From: Klebsiella pneumoniae
GTDB lineage: Bacteria; Pseudomonadota; Gammaproteobacteria; Pseudomonadales; Azotimanducaceae
Length of the DNA: 45,116 bases
Direction: 5' to 3'
Assembly (NCBI GenBank): GCA_945861675.1
Contig: CAMAVY010000009.1
Span: 1-45,116 of the forward strand
Shown here: positions 31,320 through 39,814 of the stretch, one piece after another
Layout: each line of letters opens with the position of its first letter
Position numbering within the stretch: the stretch's first letter is position 1
Made by a program: the position numbers and the translations under genes
The notes under the pieces: model-generated
What the model was told of the DNA's origin: nothing
Database searches by the model: none
What the model saw: only the letters and a program-made list of their open reading frames with translations

Positions 31320-33454
31320 GTCGCGATCGTCCGAGCTGGTGCGAAGGCGTGCAGAACGGGCAGCACGGCTTCCTCGAACACGATGAACATGCCGCCGACG
31401 GGTGCACTCAGGCGCAGATCGATATCGGGCTGATCTGAGTTGAATGGTGCACGGCCATCGAACACCGCCAGCAATGCCTCGGCAAGTTGTGCAACCCGAA
31501 CCGCCAATGGCAGAAGCGTTGCCTGCTCTGGCGCGTCATGCGGGGCTGCGCGAACGATGGCGGCCGCCGCCACGCTCTCAACAAGCAGCGGACGCAACTC
31601 ATCCAGCAGCTCGTCCAACAGCGCGTTTGCGTGCGCTGAATTGTTCGGCTCGAGCCCGGCCACTACTTGCCGCCATCGCGCAAACGTTTCCATCCAGCGT
31701 CGCGCCCGCAGGCTCTCGGGCGACAACACGTCCACCAATCGATCCACCGGCGTGTGGGTCTCGTAGGGCCGCGTTGGCGGATCCGGCTCGCCCATCGCGC
31801 GGCTGGCCAACGCATCGTCGCCCAGCAGGCGGGCGTACCACTTCAGCGGCTCCAGGCAATCGAGCAACGCCCTTGCCGGCTGCAGCCATGCGGCCCGCGG
31901 TTGCAGCGCGATCAGGACAGCCAATGGGTCAGATTGCGCACCCGCAGCCGCGAATACCGACGGCAGTACGCTCGCGACTCGGGCGTTCAGATCGCGCGCA
32001 TCGCACTGCGGCGCCTGCGTCCACAAGCGTTCGGCAATGGCAGGCAACCGCGAGAACAATCGTTGGGGCAGTACGGGTGCATCCACCAGCTCGCCCCACA
32101 GACAGGCTTCACCGCCAATCAGCCGTCCTGTTGCCGGCGTGTCGCTGGCAGCGGTTGCTGCCTGGCGCGTCCAACGATTGAAGCCTTCCAACGTGCGACG
32201 CACAGGCGCAAAGCCTGGCGCGGTCGGCAACGCATCTTCCCAACGAAGCAGATCGGGCGCGGACCCGCCCGGGTCCAGGCCATAGTGCGTTTCAGAGCCG
32301 TAGAACAGGTCCAGGTAATACGGCGATGAAAACAGTACGTCGCGCCCGCTGGCCAACGCCCGATCGCGCGCCGCCACACCGCGCCATGCCTGCACTGTCA
32401 GATTGGCGGGCAATGGATGCCCCAGCACCTCGTCCCACGCAATCGCACGACGACTTAAGCGCTCGAGAATGCCGCACACACGCACGGTGAAGTAATGCTG
32501 CAGCGCGCGCTCGTCGGCCAGGCCCTGCTCCTGCATGAACGCAAGAATGTGCGGCTGCTCTGCCCACGCCTTCGGATGCACTTCATCACCGCCGATGTGC
32601 ACGTACTCGTCGGGAAACAGCTCGCAGACTTCGGTGAGCAGTTCGGTCACGAATTCGTAGGTGCGCTCGCGCGTTGGATCCAGGCTGCCGCGGCCGATGC
32701 CGAACGGCTTGCGCAATTCCCATTGCTGCCCCATCGGCGCCAGTTCCGGATAGCCCACCAACCAGCTCTGACAATGCCCCGGCATATCGAGCTCAGGCAC
32801 AACACGAATGCCCAGTTCTGCCGCTGCCGCAACCAGCCGCCGGACATCGTCGCGGCTGTAGTGCTGCGCGTGGGTTGTGGCCAGCATGGGCAACCTGCTG
32901 CTGGCGAGGCGAAAGCCCTGGTCATCGGAAAGATGAAGGTGCAGGACATTCAGTCGCAATGCCGCCATGCCTTCCAACACGTCGAGCACGGAAGGCAACG
33001 GCAGAAACCGCCGCGCAGGATCCAGCATGACGCCGCGCCAGGGAAAACGCGGCGCGTCCTTGATCGCCACCGCCTGCAACGCAGGGCCCGACAGACATTG
33101 CAACAACGCACGCATTGCCCACTGCAGCCCGAAGCGATTCGCAGCGCGCAAGTGCGCGCCCGCAGCATCGAGTACCAGCGTGTAACTTTCGTCGCCATCG
33201 TGTTGTGGTTGGGCGGTGCCAGCTTCAGCAACTTCGAGATGCAGTTCGAACAGCGCGCCTGGCGCGGTCAAATTCGCAGCGCGACCCGACTGCGCTGCGG
33301 TGTGCGGCAACAACGCCGCCTGCACACGCCTCAAGCAATCGGCCTGTGTATGCGCAGGCACGGGTCCGCGCACATGCAGACGCACCTCGCCTGCGAACGC
33401 CAACGGCCCACCACGCTCAAGTGCTTCCGGCCACGGCATGAGTTGCAGACGCAC
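31316..33454 (-). CDS. GH20 beta-N-acetylhexosaminidase
   Basis: 712 residues from GTG 33454, with GAGG 4 nt upstream; earlier starts at ATG 33559 or ATG 33652 are possible, but the last would overlap the divergent gene. The N-terminal GH20b domain leads to the catalytic barrel: WRGVMLDPARRFLPLPSVLD, LNVLHLHLSDDQGFRL, VPELDMPGHCQSWLVGYPEL and YVHIGGDEVHPKAW. The Asp-Glu catalytic pair (polarising Asp and acid Glu) is in GGDEV at about 290-291. It removes terminal GlcNAc or GalNAc. No signal peptide was seen, so it probably acts in the cytoplasm on imported oligosaccharides. Coupled to the NahK-like kinase. Confidence 0.9.
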   Translation of the reverse strand: MRLQLMPWPEALERGGPLAFAGEVRLHVRGPVPAHTQADCLRRVQAALLPHTAAQSGRAANLTAPGALFELHLEVAEAGTAQPQHDGDESYTLVLDAAGAHLRAANRFGLQWAMRALLQCLSGPALQAVAIKDAPRFPWRGVMLDPARRFLPLPSVLDVLEGMAALRLNVLHLHLSDDQGFRLASSRLPMLATTHAQHYSRDDVRRLVAAAAELGIRVVPELDMPGHCQSWLVGYPELAPMGQQWELRKPFGIGRGSLDPTRERTYEFVTELLTEVCELFPDEYVHIGGDEVHPKAWAEQPHILAFMQEQGLADERALQHYFTVRVCGILERLSRRAIAWDEVLGHPLPANLTVQAWRGVAARDRALASGRDVLFSSPYYLDLFYGSETHYGLDPGGSAPDLLRWEDALPTAPGFAPVRRTLEGFNRWTRQAATAASDTPATGRLIGGEACLWGELVDAPVLPQRLFSRLPAIAERLWTQAPQCDARDLNARVASVLPSVFAAAGAQSDPLAVLIALQPRAAWLQPARALLDCLEPLKWYARLLGDDALASRAMGEPDPPTRPYETHTPVDRLVDVLSPESLRARRWMETFARWRQVVAGLEPNNSAHANALLDELLDELRPLLVESVAAAAIVRAAPHDAPEQATLLPLAVRVAQLAEALLAVFDGRAPFNSDQPDIDLRLSAPVGGMFIVFEEAVLPVLHAFAPARTIAT

Positions 33455-33650
33455 GGAACCTCGACAATCAGTCGACACGGCAGAGAAACATACCCCGCGT
33501 GCTGGCCCAGGCGCCATGCCATCCGCCCGCAGGAAATTCGGCGTCTGCCCGACATCCATCGCTAGAATCGACGCACCTGTCCCAGTCCGATCCGCGTACT
33601 GCCAGGCAACCTGCTCGTCCATCGCCTCATCATCCACCAGGGCCCACACC

Positions 33651-35132
33651 ATGTTCGAAGCCGTTGAAGTCGGCAGGAAGATATCGAAGGAGGCCTACGC
33701 CGAACGCGAACCCGCGCTGCGTGCTGCATTGCTGGCCGCGCAGATACTCGCCAAGGAACGCAATCGCTCAGTCATCATTCTGGTGTCTGGCGTTGAAGGT
33801 GCCGGCAAAGGCGAGGTCGTGGACCGGCTGAATGAATGGCTGGATGCGCGCGGTGTGCGCACCCATGCGTTCTGGGACCACAGCGCAGACGAAGCCGAGC
33901 GACCTCCGTACTGGCGGTTCTGGCAGGCGCTGCCACCACGCGGTTCCATCGCCGTGATGTTTGGCTCCTGGTACACGCAGCCGATCGTCGAATTCGCCAT
34001 GGGCGAATGCGGCAAGTCACGTTTCGAGCGCGCGCTGACGCATATCAACGAGTTCGAGCAGGGCATCAGCGAAGACGGCGCGATCGTCGTGAAGTTCTGG
34101 TTCCATCTGAGCAAGAAGGCACAACGCAAACGTCTTGAAGCCGACGAGAAGTCGGTAAACATGAAGCAGGCGCCGCAGGCCGCGCGCTTCGCCAAACGCT
34201 ACGACGATTTTCTTGCGGCGTCAGAGCGCGCCATCCGTGCCACCGATACCTGGTTCGCACCCTGGTATCTCATCGAGTCGGAGCACCCGCGCTACCGCGA
34301 CCTGACCATGGGCGAGACACTGCTGGAGGCCCTGCAGACACGCATGGGCGACACCCAGACTGCCGTCCGATCGCCTGCGCTCAGTGCCGCCATCAAGGCA
34401 CCTGAGCGCGAAGCGCAACGCACGGTGCTCGACACGTTGGACCTGCACGCATCGCTTGAGGAGGCCGACTACGAAGCACGCATCAAGGCAGCCCAGGCCA
34501 GGTTGCATGTGCTGTCGTGGCAGGCACGCGAAGCGCACAAGAGCACGGTACTGGTGTTCGAAGGCTGGGACGCCGCCGGCAAAGGCAGCGCCATACGCCG
34601 CATCACACAGGCGATCGACGCGCGGCTGTACCGCGTCATCTCCACCGCCGCACCCACTGATGAAGAACGCGCGCACCAATATCTGTGGCGCTTCTGGCGG
34701 CACATTCCGCGCACCGGCAATTTCACCATCTACGATCGCTCCTGGTATGGCCGCGTGCTGGTCGAGCGCGTCGAGGGGTTTGCCACGCCGCAGGAATGGG
34801 GCCGCGCGTATCAGGAGATCAACGACTTCGAAGAGCAACTGACCGAGCACGGCATACTGGTCTTGAAGTTCTTCCTGCACATCAGCGAAGAAGAACAACT
34901 GAAGCGCTTCCGCGAACGCGAAGCAACGCCTTACAAGCAGCACAAGATCGGCCCCGAGGACTGGCGCAATCGCGACAAGTCGGGCGCCTACATGGTGGCC
35001 ATCAACGACATGGTGGCGCGCACCAGCACCACGAGTGCACCGTGGCTGCTGATCCCCGCCAACGATAAGAAGCTGGCGCGGGTACAGGTGCTGGAGCACA
35101 TCTGTGCGGCGCTTGAAGCGGCGCTCCGTTAA
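33651..35132 (+). CDS. pap: Polyphosphate:AMP phosphotransferase, two PPK2 domains
   Basis: 493 residues from ATG 33651. Two PPK2 domains are fused: the first has SGVEGAGKGEVVDRL (Walker A, about 46-60), HAFWDHSADEAERPPYWRFW and GSWYTQPIVEFAMGECGKS; the second has FEGWDAAGKGSAIRRI (about 303-318), FWRHIPRTGNFTIYDRSWYG and RVEGFATPQEWGRAYQEIND. The second copy is the canonical one with the lid-region YDRSWYGR; the first keeps the Walker A but diverges elsewhere (GSWYTQ). This is the class II PPK2 that makes ADP from AMP and polyphosphate. Divergent from the hexosaminidase. A link to energy salvage is known for the family. Confidence 0.95.
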   Translation: MFEAVEVGRKISKEAYAEREPALRAALLAAQILAKERNRSVIILVSGVEGAGKGEVVDRLNEWLDARGVRTHAFWDHSADEAERPPYWRFWQALPPRGSIAVMFGSWYTQPIVEFAMGECGKSRFERALTHINEFEQGISEDGAIVVKFWFHLSKKAQRKRLEADEKSVNMKQAPQAARFAKRYDDFLAASERAIRATDTWFAPWYLIESEHPRYRDLTMGETLLEALQTRMGDTQTAVRSPALSAAIKAPEREAQRTVLDTLDLHASLEEADYEARIKAAQARLHVLSWQAREAHKSTVLVFEGWDAAGKGSAIRRITQAIDARLYRVISTAAPTDEERAHQYLWRFWRHIPRTGNFTIYDRSWYGRVLVERVEGFATPQEWGRAYQEINDFEEQLTEHGILVLKFFLHISEEEQLKRFREREATPYKQHKIGPEDWRNRDKSGAYMVAINDMVARTSTTSAPWLLIPANDKKLARVQVLEHICAALEAALR

Positions 35133-35248
35133 GCCGCTCAACAATCCACCAAGGGTGTTCGCGGCGCTTATCGATTGACTGCGCCGCCGCTGCACCCGCA
35201 GGCTTCGCCGCCGGATTCACCCGCAACAGCTGTGTTGCCGCAGAAGCA

Positions 35249-35296
35249 GTTCTACCCGCATCAGCTGTTCTACCCGCATCAGCTGTTCTACCCGCA
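35249..35296. repeat. 18-bp tandem repeat (2.7 copies) upstream of hisG
   Basis: GTTCTACCCGCATCAGCT is repeated at 35249-35266 and 35267-35284, with a partial third copy (GTTCTACCCGCA) at 35285-35296. Each unit includes the CAGCTG palindrome at its junction. It ends 24 nt before the hisG start. An upstream CAACAGCTG at 35224-35232 is a looser match. It lies in the 5' untranslated region. Confidence 0.9.
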
Positions 35297-35319
35297 AAAG
35301 AGAATGGAGGATTTTCAAC

Positions 35320-36180
35320 GTGACCGAGTCGGTGCCATTGCGGATCGGAATTCCCAGCAAGGGACGCTTGAGCGAATTGGCAGGCGAACTGCTGCGCCAG
35401 GCGGGTCTGCATTTCCGCCGCCAGGATCGCTCGTTGTTCGCGCGCGTCAGCGGGCTGCCCGTAGAAGTCACGTTTCTGCGCACCGACGACATCCCGGTGC
35501 TGTGTGCCGAAGGCGCCATCGACATCGGCATCACCGGAAGTGATCTCGTGGAAGAAGCCGCTGCCGATGTCGACGTGCGTATGCTTCTGGGCGTGGGCCG
35601 CTGCCGGTTGGCGATCTGCATACCCACCGACTCAAGCATCCAGACACCCGCCGAACTCGATGGCAAACGCATTGCCACCAGTTTTCCTGCGACCACGCAG
35701 CGCTATCTGCAGCAGCACGGCGCCGCGGCACATCTGGTCAATCTGCACGGCTCCGTGGAAGTCATGATCAGCCTGGGCATCGCCGACGCCATTGTCGATC
35801 TGGTCGAGACCGGCAGCACGCTGGCTGCCAACAAGCTGCAGATCCTCACGGAGATCGGCGCTTACGAATCCGTGCTGATCCAAAGCAAATCCTGCCGCGA
35901 CACCGCGACTGCGGACCGCATCGTCCGGCGCCTGGAAGGCGTGGTGATTGCGCGTGACTACTCGCTGCTCGAATACAACATTGCGCGGGCCCGCCTGCGC
36001 GAAGCGGAAGCCATCACACCCGGATTCACCTCACCCACCGTCAGCGCACTGGAGAACGCCGACTGGTGCGCAGTGCGCGTGATGGTCCGGCGCAGCGACG
36101 TCATCAACATCATGGAGGCGCTGGAAGCGATCGGAGCATCGGCGATTCTGGAAACGGCCATCAGCAACTGCAGGCTGTGA
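35320..36180 (+). CDS. hisG: ATP phosphoribosyltransferase, long form with regulatory C-terminus
   Basis: 286 residues from GTG 35320 with GGAGG at 35306-35310. It catalyses the first step of histidine synthesis, from ATP and PRPP to phosphoribosyl-ATP. Visible motifs: RIGIPSKGRLSELAGELLRQ, TFLRTDDIPVLCAEGAIDIG, ITGSDLVEE, RIATSFPATTQRYLQ and VDLVETGSTLAANKLQIL, the last being the PRPP-binding loop region. The C-terminal about 75 residues (NADWCAVRVMVRRSDVINIM) form the HisG_C domain that binds histidine for feedback control, so HisZ is not needed. No other his gene lies in the window. The gene is separated from pap by about 190 nt that carry the 18-bp repeat. Confidence 0.95.
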   Translation: MTESVPLRIGIPSKGRLSELAGELLRQAGLHFRRQDRSLFARVSGLPVEVTFLRTDDIPVLCAEGAIDIGITGSDLVEEAAADVDVRMLLGVGRCRLAICIPTDSSIQTPAELDGKRIATSFPATTQRYLQQHGAAAHLVNLHGSVEVMISLGIADAIVDLVETGSTLAANKLQILTEIGAYESVLIQSKSCRDTATADRIVRRLEGVVIARDYSLLEYNIARARLREAEAITPGFTSPTVSALENADWCAVRVMVRRSDVINIMEALEAIGASAILETAISNCRL

Positions 36181-36186
36181 ATCACT

Positions 36187-36219
36187 GTGGGCCGTGAGTA
36201 GCGGGAGCGCGCGGCCCAC
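36187..36219 (+). terminator. Hairpin between convergent hisG and mscS-like gene
   Basis: GTGGGCCG (36187-36194) pairs with CGGCCCAC (36212-36219), leaving a 17-nt loop. It starts 7 nt after the hisG stop and lies in the convergent gap. No T-run follows on either strand, so its terminator role is tentative; it could serve both genes. Confidence 0.4.
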
Positions 36220-36272
36220 CCGATGGCAACACGCACCACATGCCGCAGCGTGCCGCCTGCAACAGCGGTCCG

Positions 36273-37085
36273 TCAGTTGCCGAGGTGCAGCACCGGTGTG
36301 GCAGGTACGGGCCAGCCGGCTTCCCTGGCCACACGCACAATGGCTTCGTTGGTATCGAAGTACACCTGCCAGTAGTGATCGTTGTGGGTGTAGGGCCGCA
36401 CGGAGATCTGCGCGCCCTCAAGTTTCATGTCCAGCAGGTTGATCTCCGGCGGCACCTCTTTCGACACGTTGGGGATCAACGCCACGGCAGCTTTCAGCCG
36501 AGCGATTGCATCCAGCGGATCCACGCCGCCGGCAAGCTGTGCCACGCGCTCCACGCGCCGCACCGGCAGCGCCGAGAAGTTCTGAATGGTGTCGCCAAAG
36601 ATCTTGCCGTTGCCCACGATCGTCATGACGCTGTCCGGCGTGATGATGGTGGTGCCGAACAGTCCCAGTTCATGCACGGTGCCCACCACGCCACCCACGC
36701 TGACGAAGTCGCCCGCTTTGAATGGCCGCAACACCAGCATGAACGCGCCGGCCGCGAAGTTGCCAAGCAACCCACTCCAGGCCGCGCCAATGGCCAGACC
36801 CGCGCCGGCCAGCAGCGCAGCAAACGAAGTCGTCTGAACGCCGAAGTAGCCGAGAATGCCCAGCACCAGGGTGATGTTCAGCAGCACCGTGATGACTGAA
36901 CCCAGATACTTGGTCAGCGTGGGGTCGATGTTGTTGCGGCCCATCACCGCCTGCACCAGGCCGATGACCTTGCCGATCAGCCAGCGGCCAATCACCCAGA
37001 AGGCAATCGCTGCGGCCACCTTGATGGCGATATCGATCGCCGTGGTGCTCAGAAAAACCTGAATCGCTTGCATGTCCATCACCAA
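36273..37085 (-). CDS. MscS-family small-conductance mechanosensitive channel
   Basis: 270 residues from ATG 37085 (or ATG 37079). Three transmembrane segments are expected: IAIKVAAAIAFWVIGRWLIG, TVLLNITLVLGILGYFGV and the pore helix AALLAGAGLAIGAAWSGLLG with its Gly/Ala packing. The cytoplasmic beta domain follows with FMLVLRPFKAGDFVSVGGVV, GTVHELGLFGTTIITPDSVM and the vestibule-type INLLDMKLEGAQISVRPY. It opens on membrane tension to release solutes under hypo-osmotic shock. Length is close to the 286 of E. coli MscS. Confidence 0.95.
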   Translation of the reverse strand: MVMDMQAIQVFLSTTAIDIAIKVAAAIAFWVIGRWLIGKVIGLVQAVMGRNNIDPTLTKYLGSVITVLLNITLVLGILGYFGVQTTSFAALLAGAGLAIGAAWSGLLGNFAAGAFMLVLRPFKAGDFVSVGGVVGTVHELGLFGTTIITPDSVMTIVGNGKIFGDTIQNFSALPVRRVERVAQLAGGVDPLDAIARLKAAVALIPNVSKEVPPEINLLDMKLEGAQISVRPYTHNDHYWQVYFDTNEAIVRVAREAGWPVPATPVLHLGN

Positions 37086-37184
37086 GACTCCAGTCGGCCA
37101 AACAGGGCGCAGTCTTTTCGGCCTGCAATTGTGTGGCGTGTATGGTCGCCCGCGCCACGTGACGATACGACTGCGTTTTGCAAT

Positions 37185-38006
37185 CTATAACGGTTGTTCA
37201 CCCTGGGGCGGCGGGTCCCTGGGCGGCCCGATCAGCCTGGCATCCAGCTTTTCATTCGCCTCCTGGGCGTAGCGCTCAGCATCGGCCCAATGCGTCTTCG
37301 TGCCAGCCGCGCCGTACCAGGACTGATCGCCCGGCTCCGCAATCGGTCCAAAGTCCTCGTCGATGTAGCGCCGCGTGCCCGATACCGCGGCGGCTGCGCG
37401 CGCGGGTTCTGCCGCAATTTCAGGGGCTGTCGCCACAGCAGGCGCCGGCGGCAGCAACTCCGGCGGAACCGCCGACGGCGAATAACGCTGCGGCCTATTG
37501 TTGCGCAGCCAACGCCATGCAAACGGCAGCAACGCCAGCATGACCAGCGCGTGCAGAAACGCCGGCACGCCCATGGCTGTGCCCATGCCGATCAACAGCG
37601 CCAGCGCAATCGGCACCACCAGCACAGCACAGCCGATGTTGAACGCATAGCGCGGGCCCGAAATGCCACTGCCGAACTGCACGGGATGGCCGGAAGCCAC
37701 AAGCGCGCTGTGCAGCGCCAGAATTGCGGCGCGATATTCGGTGGCGTGGGGCTCAAACCGCCCCGGCCCGACATAGCTCGTACTCAACACCCGCATGCGC
37801 TTGCCACCGCGGCCCGCGATGTCGCAGCAATAGCGCTGGCTGTCGAAGCGCGAGGGCATGTACGACAGCCGCACGGATTCGATGTACTCGAAGGGCAGCG
37901 CGTCGATCACGCCGGGCCGCACCAGCGACACGCCTTCACTGCCCACCGAGAAATAGGTGAGCGCGGACGCAGCGGACGCTTTGAAGCTGCAGCTGACCTG
38001 CGTCAT
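37185..38006 (-). CDS. Membrane protein of unknown function, PH-like N-terminus
   Basis: 273 residues from ATG 38006. The N-terminal part has ASALTYFSVGSEGVSLVRPG, EYIESVRLSYMPSRFDSQRY and RMRVLSTSYVGPGRFE, a beta-rich pattern like bacterial PH/YdbS-type domains. Two hydrophobic segments follow (NIGCAVLVVPIALALLIGMG and FLHALVMLALLPFAW). The C-terminal half is a Pro/Ala-rich linker and a charged end (KTHWADAERYAQEANEKLDA). Function not recognised. It starts 13 nt from the glyoxalase stop and is on the same strand. Confidence 0.7.
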   Translation of the reverse strand: MTQVSCSFKASAASALTYFSVGSEGVSLVRPGVIDALPFEYIESVRLSYMPSRFDSQRYCCDIAGRGGKRMRVLSTSYVGPGRFEPHATEYRAAILALHSALVASGHPVQFGSGISGPRYAFNIGCAVLVVPIALALLIGMGTAMGVPAFLHALVMLALLPFAWRWLRNNRPQRYSPSAVPPELLPPAPAVATAPEIAAEPARAAAAVSGTRRYIDEDFGPIAEPGDQSWYGAAGTKTHWADAERYAQEANEKLDARLIGPPRDPPPQGEQPL

Positions 38007-38019
38007 CGCGCCTGTCAAC

Positions 38020-38568
38020 CTACTTGGCAATCCCGCGCGCAACCAATAGCGCGCGCAGATTGTTGCCCGACACAACCTCGATCCAGTAGCCGTCAGGATC
38101 CTTGATGAACGCCAGCCCTTTCATGGCGCCATCGTTCGGTCGTTTGACGAATGGCACGCCCAGCGCCTCGAAGCGCTCGCACGCCGCCTCGACGTTGGGC
38201 ACCGAGATACCGATGTGGCCGAAGCCACGCGGCTCTGTGTTGCCGTTGTGGTAGCTGAACGCTTCGTCGGACTCGGTGCCCCAGTTGTGTGTCAGTTCCA
38301 GCAGCGCCGGCTGTTCGAACACCCATTTCGCGCGTGTGGGGCCGTCCTGCGGCACCGGGCTGGTGGGGTAACCCATGAAGTACAGGGAGAACTTCATATC
38401 GTCGAAGTCGTAACGATCCAGCAGCGTCATGCCCAGCACATCGCGATAGAACGCGGTGGACGCGACCGGATCGCGAACGCGCAACATGGTCTGGTTCAGC
38501 ACGAAGCCCGTGGTCGGGCTGTCGCCCGTCGCACCACGCTGGTCCGGCCCTGGGGTAGTCGCGCTCAT
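38020..38568 (-). CDS. gloA: Lactoylglutathione lyase (glyoxalase I)
   Basis: 182 residues from ATG 38568. It converts the hemithioacetal of methylglyoxal and glutathione to S-lactoylglutathione. Metal ligands are Q26 (LNQTMLRV), E91 ([12 protein letters not shown]), H118 (GFGHIGISV) and E164 (YWIEVVSG), with [20 protein letters not shown] typical of the longer form found in eukaryotes and many proteobacteria. Q26 with the extended loop around THNWGTE suggests the Zn-type enzyme. It precedes the membrane protein of unknown function on the same strand. Confidence 0.95.
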   Translation of the reverse strand: MSATTPGPDQRGATGDSPTTGFVLNQTMLRVRDPVASTAFYRDVLGMTLLDRYDFDDMKFSLYFMGYPTSPVPQDGPTRAKWVFEQPALLELTHNWGTESDEAFSYHNGNTEPRGFGHIGISVPNVEAACERFEALGVPFVKRPNDGAMKGLAFIKDPDGYWIEVVSGNNLRALLVARGIAK

Positions 38569-38700
38569 CGTTGCGAGGTCTCCTCGTATCGCACGTTGAT
38601 GAATTGCGCTGGCGGGCTACGAGCGGCATTGTTGCGGAAACTCTGCGGCATCATCAGCAGCGCCCTCGCGCGCGCTCACCTTAACCGAAGGAACTGCACT

Positions 38701-39813
38701 ATGCGTACGCTGGCAGCGGACGAACGCGCGGCACTGGAGAACGCATTCACGCGTCTCCTCACCGACCACAGCAGCGAAACCCACGTGCGCAACACCATGG
38801 AGTCGCCCACCGGCTACGACCCCGCGCTGTGGCGCTTGCTCTCTGAGATGGGCATCACCGGCCTGCTGGTAGATGAACGCTTCGGCGGCGCCGGTGCCGG
38901 ACCCGTTGAGATCGAGCGTGTGATGGAACACGCGGGCGCAGCACTGCTGTGCTCGCCGCTGCTTGCCTCGAGCATCCTGGCGGCCGCTGTGCTCAACGCA
39001 TGCACTGATACAGACGCGCAGGCACGACTGTTGCCCGACATCGCCAATGGCCAGTGCATTGCCACCGTTGCCATCACCGGCAATGCGGGCACCTGGACGC
39101 CTGCCGGCGTTGAAGTGACTGCCAGCGAGCAGAGCCAGTTATGGACGCTGAGCGGCTGCGCCAGCTACGTGTTGCACGCCAGCAATGCGCAACTGCTGCT
39201 GGTGGTCGCCAACAGTGCTGCGGGTCAGAGCCTGTTTGAGGTCGATGCGCATTCTGCCGGCGTTGCGCTGACCACACTGCCGACCTTCGATCGCACCCTG
39301 CGCATGTCGCGCATCGACTTCAGCAACGTGCCCGCCCGCCTCCTTGGCGCAGCCGGCCAGGGCTGGCCAGTGATAGAAGCAGCGCTGAACGTTGCCCGCA
39401 TCGCGCTGGCTGGCGAGCAGGCCGGCGCCGCGAGAAGAACACTGGAATTCACGGTGGAATACGCCAAGAACCGTGTGCAGTTCGGGCGCGCCATTGGCAG
39501 CTTTCAGGCCATCAAACACATGGCCGCCGATCTGCTGCTCGAGTCTGAGTCCGCAATATCGGCAGCCCGCCACGCCGCCGATGCACTGGCAACAGACGCT
39601 GCCGATGCCGACGCAGTGATCAGCCTGGCGGCATTCGCCTGCGCAGACGCCTTCAGCACCGTGACCGCAACCGCCGTGCAGATGCATGGCGGCATCGCCT
39701 TCACCTGGGAACACCCGGCGCACCTTTACCTGCGCCGCGCCCGCGCCGCTGCGCAGCTGTTCGGCACTCCAAGCTTCTATCGCGAACGCTACATCCAACA
39801 GATTGGAGGCTGA
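38701..39813 (+). CDS. Acyl-CoA dehydrogenase, small/partner subunit type
   Basis: 370 residues from ATG 38701, with AAGGA 8 nt upstream. N-terminal domain: PALWRLLSEMGITGLLVDER and FGGAGAGPVEIERVMEHAGA. Middle domain with SGCASYVLHASNAQLLLVVA is poorly matched to FAD-contacting motifs. C-terminal: YAKNRVQFGRAIGSFQAIKH and MHGGIAFTWEHPAHLYLRRA. As in the gene at 4613, it ends soon after FTWE and has no GGTxEI tail. The two are diverged homologues. It is followed 1 nt later by the larger dehydrogenase, so the pair probably forms a heteromeric enzyme; the FTWE glutamate is a candidate catalytic base. Confidence 0.9.
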   Translation: MRTLAADERAALENAFTRLLTDHSSETHVRNTMESPTGYDPALWRLLSEMGITGLLVDERFGGAGAGPVEIERVMEHAGAALLCSPLLASSILAAAVLNACTDTDAQARLLPDIANGQCIATVAITGNAGTWTPAGVEVTASEQSQLWTLSGCASYVLHASNAQLLLVVANSAAGQSLFEVDAHSAGVALTTLPTFDRTLRMSRIDFSNVPARLLGAAGQGWPVIEAALNVARIALAGEQAGAARRTLEFTVEYAKNRVQFGRAIGSFQAIKHMAADLLLESESAISAARHAADALATDAADADAVISLAAFACADAFSTVTATAVQMHGGIAFTWEHPAHLYLRRARAAAQLFGTPSFYRERYIQQIGG

Positions 39814-39814
39814 C

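Noticed and set aside
30051-31433. A 460-residue plus-strand frame opposite the NahK-like gene
   Set aside because: No recognisable motifs; the minus strand has HGD and DLDT kinase motifs and coupled starts.
35175-35320. Histidine leader peptide (attenuator) before hisG
   Set aside because: The frame over the repeat has only a few His codons, mixed with Tyr, Phe and Pro, and does not end before hisG; no terminator/antiterminator pair was seen.
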